Below are positions 10,391 to 22,739 of a DNA stretch of 64,000 nucleotides, in pieces (positions within the stretch are counted from its first letter, which is position 1; every line of letters begins with the position of its first letter). Position numbers and translations under genes: made by a program. Source of the stretch: Heligmosomoides polygyrus polygyrus (lineage: Eukaryota; Nematoda; Chromadorea; Rhabditida; Heligmosomidae); the NCBI GenBank assembly GCA_947396885.1, contig OX377205.1:22679407-22743406 (forward strand), written 5' to 3'. The notes beneath the pieces were generated by a model. The model saw nothing but the letters and a program-made list of their open reading frames with translations, was not told the origin of the DNA and did no database searches.

Positions 10391-11950
10391 TCCCGTTGAT
10401 CATCGAGTTGTTCGAGCGGGCACCAGCGGCTTCTTCATTTGTCCCTGTCGTGTGCCAGAGTGCTCCAACGGATCCTTCTCGCTCGAGGGGTACGAAGAGA
10501 GGAGTACCGTTCGTTCAGGGCCTTCACGAAGAAGTCCGACCAACACTTGGTGAGCGTTCTGGTGTTCTCTTGACATCCCGCGGAGAACAGTCGGTAACGG
10601 GTCTCGTCCAACGTATGTCTGCGAAGCGCATTATGGCCGGCTCACCTTATTTTCGACAACTTGGCCCACTACAGCGTCTCTGATCTTCGAACGTCGGAGA
10701 AGCTCGGAACCCGGAGGCCTTCTCTCACTTGCGTGAGTCGTGTCACTCCGAGCATCGTCCTCTCGATTCCACGTTGCGCGACGCTGATCGCGTGTTCACC
10801 CTGCTTTGGTCTCTGAGGCGTATGTTAGGGCAGAAAGAACAGTGGAGTCGAAAAGGTGAGCACGGAGTCGGACGTTCTTCGTCTTCTTCACGACTTCTTC
10901 GACGCTTTTGAAAGCTCCCCAAGCCGCTCGTTTCCTCCTGCTCAGCTCTGGCGTTAGCTCGTCTGCCATACTAACTTCGAGACCCAGATAGACGTAGCAT
11001 TCTGATATGCTCGTTCCGTAGAGCGAGAATGGGTCATTAGAAGCTTGTCCGTTCCTCATGAACATCGTCTTCGTAAGATTCAGCTGCAGTACACCGTTCC
11101 CACATACACGATCGAGGTCGGCCAGCATTCGCTCGGTGTTATGAGCACGATGCCGTCGGCAACGCGAAGATGGTGCAGCTGCCGGCCGTCGCTCTTCATT
11201 CCCATGTTTTCCCATTCTAGTTAGCGCATGACGTTTTCGAGGGTGACGTTGAAGAGCTTCAAGGATGTGGTACCCCCTGCCGAACCCCTCTCTTCACGTC
11301 GATGACGACGTCGTTGTAGAATGGTGAGATCTTGGTCGTGAATCCACTGTACAGCTCTCGAAGGACTTGATGTACTGAGTAGTAACACCCTGAGTGAGCA
11401 GGGCTTCGAGGACAGCTTCAGTCTCGACGGAGTCGAATGCCTTCTTCAGGTCGATGAACGTAAGGCACAACGGCAGCTTGTACTCTCGCGACACTTCGAT
11501 GAGCTTCATAATGGTGTGTATGAGGTCGATCGTGCCGAATCCTCTCCGAAATCCTGCTTGTTCGCATGGCTGTCCTTCGTCAAGTGTTCTGCTAATCCTA
11601 TTCAGGATCACTCGAAAGAACAGCCTGTAGACGCGCAAGCAGATCGGGCGATAGTTGCCAATGTCGTGCACGTCTCCCTTCTTGTACCGCAAGACGGTCT
11701 TCATGGTCTTCCACTGAGATGGAACCTTGCACTCCGACAGGTAGCGCGTGAAGACCCGCGCCAGGGTGTTGATGAGCGCTGGCGGGAGGTTCTTCAGGTG
11801 TTCGGGTCTGATCCTGTCGAGACCGGGTGCTGTACGTTTCTTCACCGACGAGATGGCGTATCGAATCTCGGAAGGTAGAACAGAGAGGGCGAGCCATCCA
11901 TCCTGCGGAAGATGGCATAGGGCAAGTGGACGTGGCTATCGATGGGTGCA
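10390..11950 (-). pseudogene. RTE-like LINE reverse transcriptase, 5'-truncated and frameshifted
   Basis: On the minus strand, 11845-11294 encodes the start of the RT domain (TAPGLDRIRPEHLKNLPP, NYRPICL, LTFIDLKKAFDS). After lesions, 11215-10796 has the thumb-like LNLTKTMFMRN and LRAHLFDSTVLSALTYASE, and 10790-10396 has the C-end (ARDRDK...PLEQLDD). The YADD region lies in a damaged stretch near 11100-11290. The endonuclease part is absent. Intact relatives of this nematode LINE group carry AP-endonuclease plus RT in one ORF. This copy cannot be functional. Confidence 0.8.
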
Positions 11951-11960
11951 GTACCTCCTG

Positions 11961-12135
11961 TGGCCGGATTTCAACGACTGACAGCAATTTAACAGTGCAA
12001 ATACGGCCAAATTCCTGATAGCTCGGCTTGTAAAGCGATACGGTGAGTAACATAAGCCGCGCTACTAAGAATTTCAAAGAATTTCGCCTGTATTTTCTCT
12101 GTTAAACTGCTGTAAGTCGTTGATGAATCCGGTCC
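11961..12135. mobile_element. MITE family 1 copy e, TSD CTG
   Basis: TGGCCGGATTTCAACGACTG / GTAAGTCGTTGATGAATCCG inverted ends, flanked by CTG (11958-11960, 12136-12138). The internal tail aatttaacag...ctgttaaact marks a subgroup shared with 40164, 41468 and 51006. Confidence 0.85.
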
Positions 12136-12138
12136 CTG

Positions 12139-12944
12139 AATACTGCGAAAAAATGCACTCGCACCGCGGTTTTCTTCATCTGGCCGCACTTCGTTTCCAA
12201 GGTCAAGTTTAAAAGACAAAACGTATGCCAAATTACAGCAATTACACCCCTAAAAATGGGGTTAATGGGGCTAACTTGTCTCCACCCTTTCACTTCCCCA
12301 TATCCTACTTACATTGTCACCTACTGTGATTTACCGTAAGACAAAAAACGGATCCAAGATTCGTGATCAGTATCCCAGAAACTCTTCTCCTAGACGAATT
12401 TTGGTGCCATTTTTCTCTGACTCTGCAGTCATGAGTGTATTGTGTTAATATCCGCCACGTAACCCTCCCCATTTATAGGGAGGAGGAATGATACACAATT
12501 AGGCAGCAATCTCCCCATAACGCAAGATGGATAAAGCACCCCACCCCAGTTTTGCTTACAGTTAGTAGAGTTAGGAAGAGCTATAAGAAAGGCGTTCTCC
12601 GTAGAAATCCGAAGGGCGATCAGCACATTTTGGTGTTGGATCAAAGCAATTGTTGCCGATCACGGCCGCAAATGAAGGTGCAATGAGAGAACTTAAAAGA
12701 CCGAGAGACGAATGCGGTACATTACAGAGGAGCCAGAACGCAATCCGTGGAGGGCTTCGCAACAACATATAGAAATAAGTATACTACACCAACCTGGCTG
12801 CTCAGACAGACTCTGTTTCCGAGTTCCTAATCGGGAGGGAAGAACCTAAGAAGGACGGTTCTCGATGCAAGTCTAGTAAGGTAGGACCTCTTGCTGAATT
12901 TGCCCCGAGAACGGATTATCTTCAAGCGGCTAAAATTGGTAACA
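12139..12944. other. Unassigned repeat-derived DNA
   Basis: Contains only a fragment (12345-12410) of the repeat at 1590-1980. No gene or splice-supported exon found. Confidence 0.4.
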
Positions 12945-13930
12945 TCCTACAATATATGAAGGAGCAGTATGTGTATTGCGTGCGTGTTTCCGTCCGTCAC
13001 AACCGGAGTGGGGGTTGCCTGGCGGTTCAGTAGACGTGCTGAACACGTCGCCAAACGTGCCTGGCGAGCCGTAGACGTGCCGAACACGTCGGCAACCGTG
13101 CATGGGCATTTAGATGATCATCGACGGGAGGCGTTCACAGCAGGGGAGGCAATGGATATCGATCGATAATATCGACTTTTTGTGGATATCCTTCAAGCTG
13201 CACGAAACCTCAGCCCTGGGGGTAATCGAGGTCGCTGAACACGAATCTGGAGTCGACCAATCGATAAGGATAAAAGGATAAAGGACGGCGTTACTCAATC
13301 CCTTCTGGGATGCGCCAGCGCATTCTACTTCTACGGGATGTCGTGGAGGCGACATGAATGTGTATTTGGCCATACAATGACTTGCGGTGGCTAGCCGATG
13401 AGCAAGTCAGCGCTCTATCCTTCCCAGACAAGTCTGGTACCAATTCACCGACCCCGGAGGGATGGAAGGCTTGGTTGGCCTGGGCGGGAAATCCGAACCA
13501 GGAACCTGGTATCGGGTGTACGCGACAGTCGCGCCTCCTCCGACTGCGCTACACGCGCCCTAACCAAATCGATATCGATCGATATTGTCGATTTTTTGTG
13601 GATGTCGTTCAAGCGGCACGAGACTTCAGACTTGGGGGTAATCAAGGTTGCTGAACACGAATCGGATATTCGTTTTTGAACTGACGATCGCCATCCATCG
13701 ATATTTGGCAAATTAGCGTTTTTGTGGATGTCGTCCATTTTTTCGCTTTTTTTCTAACTTGCCCTAATCGTCGTAGTTAAGACGTTCTTCCTGAGGAAAC
13801 CATGGCATACGTGGCAGCTACAATTGATGATGAGAAGTTATTGCCACGGCGAAGCCGTTAGGAAGCCGTCGGTGTGGTTGCGAGGCCGCACGGAAGGCTG
13901 TCAGTAGAATAGATTGCACCAACGTGCAGC
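12945..13930 (+). mobile_element. Helitron-like repeat, copy 1
   Basis: Begins A/TCCTACAATATATGAAGGAG, the 5' form shared with 31759 and (inverted) 39650. The head continues with ccgtccgtcacaaccggagt. The body has hairpins (gtgctgaacacgtc, 13037) and gaggtcgctgaacacgaatc units at 13225 and 13650. The tail ttgccacggcgaagccgt is shared with 39.06 kb. The TC start after an A fits Helitrons; a CTRR 3' end was not identified. A SINE interrupts it. Confidence 0.5.
13264..13563 (-). mobile_element. tRNA-derived SINE family 1, full copy
   Basis: Minus strand: GTGTAGCGCAGTCGGAGG (A box) and GGTTCGGATTTCCC (B box), then a roughly 200-nt body ending in TCCTTTATCCTTTTATCC. Flanked by aatcgata at about 13256 and 13567. 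Inserted within the Helitron-like repeat. Confidence 0.8.
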
Positions 13931-14029
13931 ATGCAAAGACACCAACGTTTTGGACACAGGCAAGACAATGTACTTCACGTCCTAACCATTTGCAAGCGTC
14001 CCGAACTATCTCACAAATGTTATGCATCC

Positions 14030-14180
14030 TCATGTTTACTGTGTTATTTATTTCGATTGCGCTACTGGAGTTATCCTCTAAGGAATGAGTCAGTTCAATA
14101 TATTTGAACACTGCACACACTCAGTTCTTATAAAGTCGTCTTATAGTGGCCACCAAACTAACTAGGATTGCACCACATTG
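14030..14180. repeat. Dispersed repeat also at 17500-17645
   Basis: Shares ctaaggaatgagt, tagtggccacc...aactagg and gcac in order with 17550-17645. Confidence 0.5.
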
Positions 14181-14344
14181 CGTAGTGGGCGAGCGACACA
14201 TACATATACGTAGCTATGTACGCGACGAAAGCTAGCCCTTTCTCATCTGTCAGAGTGGTAAAAAAGCGGTTAGAAATCGAACTTCGTAGCCTGTTGAGCC
14301 CAAAATGTCCACTACATTGAGAGAAGTACGAAGATCGCCACCAG

Positions 14345-14440
14345 AATGACTTAAACCGCTCGCCCGAAATGAGTACCTTGACCATTCTCCTGCAAGCTCG
14401 CGCCTCCATCCACTCGGCCACCCGATCCGGATGCCTCTCA
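14345..14440 (-). repeat. tRNA-like SINE head
   Basis: Minus strand GGTGGCCGAGTGGATGG is an excellent A box; GGTTTAAGTCATTC is a weak B box 60 nt on. No closed cloverleaf. 14441-14904 shows nothing further. Confidence 0.4.
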
Positions 14441-14904
14441 TGAAGGTATCTTCTAGATTCTTTTAGGAGTCTAGCAGTCCCTCACTCTACACTCTTCGCA
14501 GAATTATTTCTGAGCGGCAACGGCACTATCATTCCAGGCGTCAGTTTAGCGTTATCAGCTCGCACTGAGCACCGAATCTGTGCAGTGTTTGTCCTTTTAT
14601 CCTGTACAGAGATTCACAGCTTCCCAGAGAATGCCCTACAATTCTGTAGTGGTCGCTTTGAGAATCTCCATAGTCACTTCGCTGACTTTCCTCATTAGAT
14701 GGACATATCGAAAATCCGCACCCCCAAATCCGTATTGCGCCCACGTATGGCTCCTTCCTGAAAGGCGTAGTCGAATGCTTTTCACTGAGCAGCAATCAAG
14801 ATCATGGTGATTTAGCCATTGAACAACACTTTATTTACCTCACTAACGCTTATCAACGCCTTTATCATCAACACCTCGAGCGAGCAAGGTTCTGGGTGAT
14901 TCAG

Positions 14905-15385
14905 TAGTTCCTACTTCAACTGACAAGGCGGCGGCCGGCATAGGAATGGTGAGTGTGTGAAGGATCGTTTCAGTCGTAGTCACGGAAGAACTTAAAGAAC
15001 AGGTGCGCACCGTCTACGCCCTGCCCACCTTGTCCGACTTGTCTACTTGCAGTGTGCTGGCTAACGCATCCAGACGTCTTTTCAGACAGTCGAGAAAGAA
15101 GCCGAGATGAAAGACGGTCAGAGGAGGATCCACGTCTACACGAAGGAGACGTACGACCGCAAGATCGAGGTTACACGTACGACGTCGAAACCGGACGACA
15201 ACAAAGGACCACTAATACCCGCGAATCGTCCGCCGATCATGCCTCCGTTCAACGACGCACAGGTGCATACGTCGTCGCAGAATGCCGATACCAAGATCGT
15301 CGACGGGAAGTACGTTCGGACGGAGACGTTCCAAGAGCACCTGATGAAGGAGGACAACAAGGACAAGGTCGAACCGGCAAAGTGA
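14905..15385 (+). CDS. Alternative 3' exon pair (isoform B) of the 2902 gene, or a tandem paralogue end
   Basis: Exons are 14905-14948 (44 nt, VPTSTDKAAAGIGM) and 15086-15385 (100 codons with stop). The first starts after gtgattcag and ends at gtgagt; the second starts after cttttcag. The incoming phase (one base needed) is identical to that of exon 6859-7028, so exon 3019-3064 could splice to either set; the isoform B product would be 151 residues. The last exon has TYDRKIEVTRTTSKP and DGKYVRTE, matching TYDRRETRTRTTSSP and DGRFTRVE in the 9262-9693 exon at equivalent positions, so the two terminal exons are duplicates. The domain is lysine- and aspartate-rich with no obvious fold. AATAAA is at 15446-15451, 60 nt past the stop. 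I cannot tell alternative splicing from a second gene with an unseen start. Confidence 0.55.
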
Positions 15386-15445
15386 GGTGCCGGTCGCCGT
15401 CCCTACTGACTCCCAGTTCCAGCTTCTCTCTGATGATGACTCGCA

Positions 15446-15451
15446 AATAAA
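15446..15451 (+). terminator. AATAAA polyadenylation signal, isoform B
   Basis: Canonical hexamer 61 nt after the stop codon at 15385. Confidence 0.6.
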
Positions 15452-15849
15452 TATCTGTGCATTACAGTCGTTTGAGTCACAGCGCATTGAAAAATTGTGA
15501 CGTCAAGCTGAATGACGCAAGTCACGTTTCAATCTAAAGAAAAATGGTGAGATAATAGTGAGGGGCAAAGGTGGACATGGGGATCTATCCTAAATGGGGA
15601 ATTACTTCAGTCAGTGTTTAGGCGAAATTAATAGGTGAGCTATCTTAGAAAGGCGAGAAACTGATTTAGCTCATCGCAGCACATTGTCCGTTATTTCCTG
15701 GTCGGGAGAGCCCACCCTGTGCGTGTTCGACTCGCTTCTCTAGAGGCGCTGCCTCTACGCTTAAGATAGATCCGGCGAAGTTTCTCAACTTCTAGAAGGA
15801 TGCAGCCCTTCATGATAGAAACTGCTGGGTGCAATTCCAATCGTCGAGT

Positions 15850-15863
15850 GGGGGGGGGGGGGT
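15850..15863 (+). repeat. G homopolymer run
   Basis: About thirteen consecutive G. Confidence 0.6.
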
Positions 15864-16195
15864 TGTCTACCTTCTGTCGAAGGAATCTAGCACTATTGTT
15901 TGCTCACCATATCACCTGTATTGCCTGTTGTCGTCACTTTGATGATCGAGGCGCTTGAGCGGGCGCCAGCAGCGTTTCCATTCATCCCTGTCGCGTGCCA
16001 GAACGCTCCAGTGGATCCTCCTCGCTCGAGGGTCACGAAGAGCGTCGTCTCGTTCGTTCATGGCTTTCACAAAGAAGTCCGACTAAAGTTGGTGGACGGC
16101 CTGGTGGTCCCTTGACATTCCACGGAATCCAGTCGGTGACGGCTCTCGTCTAGCGGGTGCTTGCAAAGCGCACTGGTCGCATTGGACGAAGGGCG

Positions 16196-16503
16196 GCTGT
16201 TGCAATTTGCCAGCAGCGCGCCGGCTCTTCGAGCCCAGAACCAGGCTAGGGAAGGGACTCCAATATGGGTGCCATCCAAGCTGCTCGTGTAGAAATTGCC
16301 TTCGTCGCTCAGGGGGAGTCCGCAGCTGAGTTCTGCAAAACCGCATACGGCTGGAAAAATGGGCAGAAAGCGCCTGAAAGTTGCGTAGACATTAAACTCC
16401 TGAGATCTCATCCAGTCAGTTGAAATGCAAAAATGCATAGGGACCGAACCCCTGACATCCACCGCCAGAACCAAGCCCTCTCCCACTGTACCAGGATCCC
16501 CTT
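16196..16503 (-). mobile_element. tRNA-derived SINE family 2, inverted copy
   Basis: Minus strand CTGGTACAGTGGG (A box) and GGGGTTCGGTCCC (B box), then the body shared with 4380-4610 (gatggcaccca, cctagcctggttctg). Confidence 0.65.
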
Positions 16504-16621
16504 AACGGGACACCATCGCGGGCGTATAAGAGGCACAAAACGCTCGGCTTCCACGCTCCATCGTCAAAGTGAAGTGCAAACGGTTGCGTCGCGTGCGTCG
16601 CTGGGCATGTTGACAACGGCT

Positions 16622-17044
16622 GCGGGACATTATGTACGAATGGTCGCCGCGGATGCGGCGACTCGCGCGGCGAGCGCGGCAGAAAACGTCGCAATTGGGT
16701 GACTTCAGCGGCCAGTGGTATCTAAACCTGCATCAAAACTTGTACATCAAGTGTTAGAAAGTGTATACAAACTCAGTTTCACTGCGACAGTGCGTTATAT
16801 TTTCAGCTTTTCCTGAAGAAGCAGCATATAAAGTTGAGCATTAGAACGTTGCTTAGTTTTATAACTCGAACTCAATTTCTGAACCAGAGCATGTTTTTTC
16901 CCGGCTCCTGCAACAGCAGAAAGGGATATCAACAACCCAAACCTAGCGTCTGCAGCAAGTCATGAGGCACAGCTCCCACGACCGCAGCGGAGCTCATCGC
17001 GCACGCGACAGTCGTCGTCGCGGGTGCGGCGACCATTCGTACAT
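16622..17044. mobile_element. GC-rich TIR element (MITE-like)
   Basis: Ends ttatgtacgaatggtcgccg (16629) and cggcgaccattcgtacataa (17026) are inverted and nearly perfect over more than 25 bp; about 420 bp in all. No coding frame. Confidence 0.6.
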
Positions 17045-17164
17045 AAAGACCGCCCCTCGTTGACAACAGCCGCTTCATCTAAATTTTTCGGTCAAGCGAA
17101 TTCGTGGCCGGCCCACCTAATTTTGGAGGACTAGGCCCGTGCGACATCGTCTCTGATCTTCTCG

Positions 17165-18589
17165 TGCAAATCAGTAGATCCGCACAGCCTTCGCGTCAGC
17201 ATGCGTGCTCGTCACCAGCTCCAGTGTGGCGACCGGCCGAGTTTTCCGGATTTGTTCCAGGTTTTGCTTCATTGTGCCGTATTTTTCCACCGTTTTCCCC
17301 TTAGTTAGGAGCGTTGTTTTGCGCAGCTATTCCATCAGTTGTCGGGACTAGAGGACATAAGGTTTGCATGGTTGCATGGTTGAACTTTATGTTGCAGCTT
17401 TCTATCATAATTTTTATGAGAATGCCAGGTGCTACCCGCCCCCCCCCCCTTCGACTGGGCTCGCAACAAGATCTGGTGCAATCCTAGTTGGTGATTGCCG
17501 CTCTTAAACGATTTCCAGACAGAACGAAACACAATAAATGGGGTTGTTTTCTAAGGAATGAGTAAGTTTAATGTATTTCAGTACTGAACACATTCAGATC
17601 TTATGAAATGGTTTGAGAGTGGCCACCCCAACTAGGGCTGCACCCGAAATCTGAAAGCGGGAGCGCAAGTTTTTCTTCCACAAGGCAGGTACCTGAAATT
17701 ATGTAGGATAGGTAGTCAAGGGAATGGTCAGAGGAATCATAATTTTGTCGTCCATGAACAGTATGTCGTCTTTCAAATCAGTGTCAGAGCCGCAACTTCA
17801 AAGTCTTGTCTCCACATTCGTCATCATAACTTCAACAGAATTCCGTAGAAAAACCTTTAAAACGTAAGGTTTTTGCTAAACTAGTCTACATTATAACTTT
17901 AGAAGGACACCTAGGCTTGCTTAGGTCGGCGTAAAGCAGAAAAGTAGAGTTCAACCGTCCACTTGACTTCATTGCCTGATCTCTGTGTTTTTTCTTTGTA
18001 TTAATGCGTGTTTTGTTTCGGATGTTGCACTACAAATGAAAATGATGTGTGCTCATCGATGATGCTGAAACTCTGGCCAAGTCCTCGGTTATTGATACAC
18101 ATTTATTCCATTTTATTCCTACCTGCGTGCAGGGCTGCTTTTCAGAAGATGTTGGAAGGTGAAGATATTTTCCGAACCGAAGACCTGCCAGCATGATGAA
18201 CTACCTCGGAAGTGTCAACTCAGTGGACTGCGGGTTCGACCACTGACAGGGACGACTCATATCACTCGATGCTGACTCGAAAGAGGTCGTTTTAGGATTC
18301 GCCCTCAAGTGAGCTGCCTAATCGTATTCAGTCATGGTTACAGCATATGTGGTGATATCAACTGCTTCAGGGAAGGCGTTCCTCTCAGTGAGACTGCGAC
18401 GCTGAGTGGCTCGCAAATAGTGAGTCATAAAGCGCTTAAGCTGCACAACGAGAGAATGAATCACAAGCTGTCTTTTCTCAGAAGAAGGAGATCGCACGGA
18501 AGACAAACGGTTCCAATCAAAATGGATCCTCAGTTCACAGGAGTAAGAGCACAGTAGAATGTAAGGCTTGATCGTGCATTATTTTTATC
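17165..18589. other. Repeat-poor stretch without a recognised gene
   Basis: Holds the 17500-17645 repeat copy. Short open frames at 18008-18196 and 18309-18557 lack splice support and family likeness. Confidence 0.4.
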
Positions 18590-18591
18590 TA

Positions 18592-19446
18592 CAGGGTGGA
18601 CCAAAATAACGTGGATAAGACTTTTATCATAATTATAAAACAACCAATAATTCGAGAAAACAACGGCTGAATTACAATAATACAAACATTAAGATACAGC
18701 ATGTTGAGGCCCTCCTTAAAGCGGATACAGAGGGCCAAACGTTTCGCGAGGTTTGAGAGCGATGGGCCACACGTCATCAGGAGACAATCGTTACCACTCC
18801 TGGTGCAAGGGTTCCTTCAGGGACTCGAGACCGCGCTGGCGGTTGACGCTGACTCTAGCCTCTAAAATGCCCCACACACTGTAATCCATCGGATCCAGAT
18901 CCGGAGAAACGGCGGCCATTCCGAAGGCGTGATGGAGTCGTGGAAAATGGCCTTGCAGCGCGCCTGCATTACCGAGGTGCTGCTAGGCCCAAGGAAGAAC
19001 TGCGGCCTCGAGAATCTTTCGCTGGTATACATCTTCGTCAATTTTCTCTCCTTTGTCCACGAAAAACAGGGGTCTTCCCCCTGCGCAGATTCTGCCCAAA
19101 CCATGACCAATTGTGGGCACTGGCGGTGGTCGACGATAGAAGAGGTGCTTGGAGCCCCTGTATACCGGATCCTATACTTTTGGCGATGGTGCGCCTGCGC
19201 TACGGTGAACAGCTTCTCATCCATGAAGAGAATCCGTTCCCAGCCACGACCTGCGGTCCATGGCCCCCAAACTTCGCGAAACGTTTGGCCCTCCCCATCC
19301 GCTCCAAGGGAGGCCACATCGAAACCACTTGAACATAGTGTACCTCAGTGTTTGTATTGTTGTAATTTAGTCGTCGTTTTCTCGAATTGTTGGCTGTTTT
19401 ATATTTGTGATAGAAAACCTTGTCCACGTTATTTTGGTTCACCCTG
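18592..19446 (-). mobile_element. Tc1-like element, non-autonomous, TA target
   Basis: Inverted ends CAGGGTGGACCAAAATAACG and CAGGGTGAACCAAAATAACG (19446 inward). The inverted homology runs on for more than 100 bp and includes gagggccaaacgtttcgcga on both sides. TA at 18590-18591 and 19447-19448. The minus strand reads a transposase core: FMDEKLFTVAQAHHRQ, SIVDHRQCPQLVMVWAE, SEWPPFLRI. This is the DDE core of IS630/Tc1-type transposases without the N-terminal DNA-binding domain. Confidence 0.85.
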
Positions 19447-19462
19447 TATGTTGGGTCTCGAC

Positions 19463-20524
19463 CAGGGATGTGCGGTCTTCCCGTTCCGTTCCGTGTTCCG
19501 CTGTCTTTTGAGACGGAAGATGGAACGGAAATGATGACTCATCACTCACTGAGATGGTAACTCATCGCTGCCTTATTGACCTTTTGAACTTAAACGAAAG
19601 GCTGAAGAAAGCGATCAACTATCCGTCTCCTTTTTGTGATTGTGTTGCTTTCAAACCAGTGATGCATCCTTATGTCAAAACAGGGTGATAACCAATTTGG
19701 ACTTTTTTCTTTTCTTGCAGTGATGTGCTATCGGATAGTGTAAGACCACGGAAGGTTTCATGGGTGCTTGAATCAAGTATCAAATTCATTATCCAGAGCA
19801 AATGTATCCTTTTCGTTAACAATTTTAGTTTTCGCAGAAAAACCAATTCAGGATCGGAGTTCTATAGGCACTCTTAGGCTGCTAACAATGCTTTCCATAG
19901 GGGACATTGGATCTATTCCAGTCGGAGGAGGGCATGCGGTGTCTTGGCTCTCCACTCCCTCTTTTGAGTTTGTTCCAGAGCTTCAGCTATTGACATATGA
20001 TACTACGGTACCCACGCGAACTCAGAGATTGATTGCCGTGTCGTGAAATGCTGAACGCATCTGTAACCTTTGCGCTGCCCCTACCAATTAGGATAGATCC
20101 GGGACATTCAATAAGACCGGTTAGGTGTTATGAGTGGAGAAATCCTTGACATCTTACGTGTCAGCTGGATTCATTGCGTTTAAAACTCTTTCTTTGTGTT
20201 CACAGAAATATTTCGCATAAACTTTGATTTATTACACTACTAGTGTTTGAAAATTTATCTTAGTAATGATGCGCAAACAAAGATTTTTATGGTTATATGT
20301 TGCTGGAAAAGAGTCGCATGCTGCCTTCCGGTTTTCTAAATTTGTTAGAGTTAATTTGTTAGGGCAACTTAGTTATTACTACCATTATCGATATGTATTT
20401 ATGAAATGTTAAATGAAGTAATGAGTTCTGAGTCCTTTCCGTCTCGTGTTTCGTATTCCGGTTTCCGGTGTATTTTTGAGCTCTTCCGTTCCGCTTTTCC
20501 CAAGGAAATTTCCGCACATCCCTG
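19463..20524. mobile_element. hAT-type non-autonomous element with perfect 8-bp TSD
   Basis: Inverted ends CAGGGATGTGCGG / CCGCACATCCCTG; GTCTCGAC duplicated at 19455-19462 and 20525-20532. Subterminal gttccgttccg repeats occur on both sides. No transposase seen, so mobilised in trans if at all. Sits 16 bp from the Tc1-like element. Confidence 0.9.
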
Positions 20525-20532
20525 GTCTCGAC

Positions 20533-21500
<968 letters not shown>

Positions 21501-22700
21501 GACGGACTAACGCTTTTATATTAATAGGATTCAACGAAATCAAAACGACCGAAAACCAGTTCCACTGTCTTTCTCCGCAATTACTCCATTCTTGGATCTG
21601 TTGCTAATACTCTCTCAGAAAGGGTTAATAGAAAATAAAATTCAAATTTCACCGGTAATACCAAAATTCATATGGATTGGTCTTCTCACAAGTAAAGTAG
21701 TTGTTGGAATTCGGTTGTATCACTGCTCTTTCAGTCTTTTGCATCGGACTCGCAGAAGCGGAATCGTGTGGCCGCACATAGGAACGGTATGTGTGATGCA
21801 CTGTTTTATTCTTGTAATTATCTATGGACGAAATGCCAACATTTTAGTTTAGGCCTGTCAATGCGAAGTTCTGGAGAAGTATTCGATATTCTGGAGAAGC
21901 TATGACGAATGAAGGACAACGGAGACACAAGCGACCATATATCTCACCTGTAGATGCAGTCTGTTTCCGCATATGTCCATATTAATGGTTCATGTTACTT
22001 AGCGTATTCATTGTCATTCAACTTCTTGATTATGAATTGCAGATAAAGACGCCTACGTTTGATAACCTAAGTTGATTTTTGTTTTATAATTGGTAATCTG
22101 TTGTTTGACGATGATGATGTTTGTTTGATAATATATCGGTTGACTGCATCACAAGGGACTCCATGATGCTGGAATAGTGCACTTACTGATAAGTCAATAA
22201 AACAAATAAAGTTAATTACTTTATTTTCTCGGTGGAGAAAGAACATGGTTCCCTGTGTGGACACTTATCTTGCATGGTCGTTGGAGAGAAAACATTTCCA
22301 AACGTCTGTGTTAACCTCTATGTCAGAGCACAGTTGGTGTTTTAAAAAGGTTCGGTTGTCTCCATCGTAAGTCCTGTTGCGATGTTGTTCGGAAAACTCT
22401 TTCTGAGCAAGCAGATCAAGTGTCTAGTTCTAAGATTCCAGCTATTGAGTTTGCCACTGCTCAGAGTCAGTCCATTAACTTGGTAGAGGAAATCGCTTAC
22501 TTTCAAGATGTCGATTAAAGTTTCGATTATCTTTAGCTTAAGAGGGGATTAGAATGCTGCGCAAGGCAAAGTATTGAGAAGTGTTCAAAGCAATAATCTG
22601 CAACCTTTAAGAAACTTTATCGAAGGCGGTACGTGGAGGATAGCAAGGGTAACTAAAATGAGCGACAAATGAATGTTCTAGCAGGTTGTGGTTGAAGAGC
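21501..22700. other. AT-rich DNA without a recognised gene
   Basis: Short hydrophobic frames near 21592-21852 lack splice sites. May contain the left end of the Harbinger relic. Confidence 0.35.
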
Positions 22701-22739
22701 AGACAAGGAGTTCCACGCACATCTTGAAGTTGCTACCCT

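Larger units (their letters stand above)
15930..17160 (-). pseudogene. RTE-like LINE 3' fragment split by an insertion
   Basis: 15940-16180 matches 10410-10630 and 17090-17160 matches 10630-10690 (ggccggcccacctaatttt versus ggccggctcaccttatttt). The two halves are separated by about 0.9 kb that contains a SINE and a TIR-bounded GC-rich element. Encodes only the C-end of the LINE protein. Confidence 0.6.
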
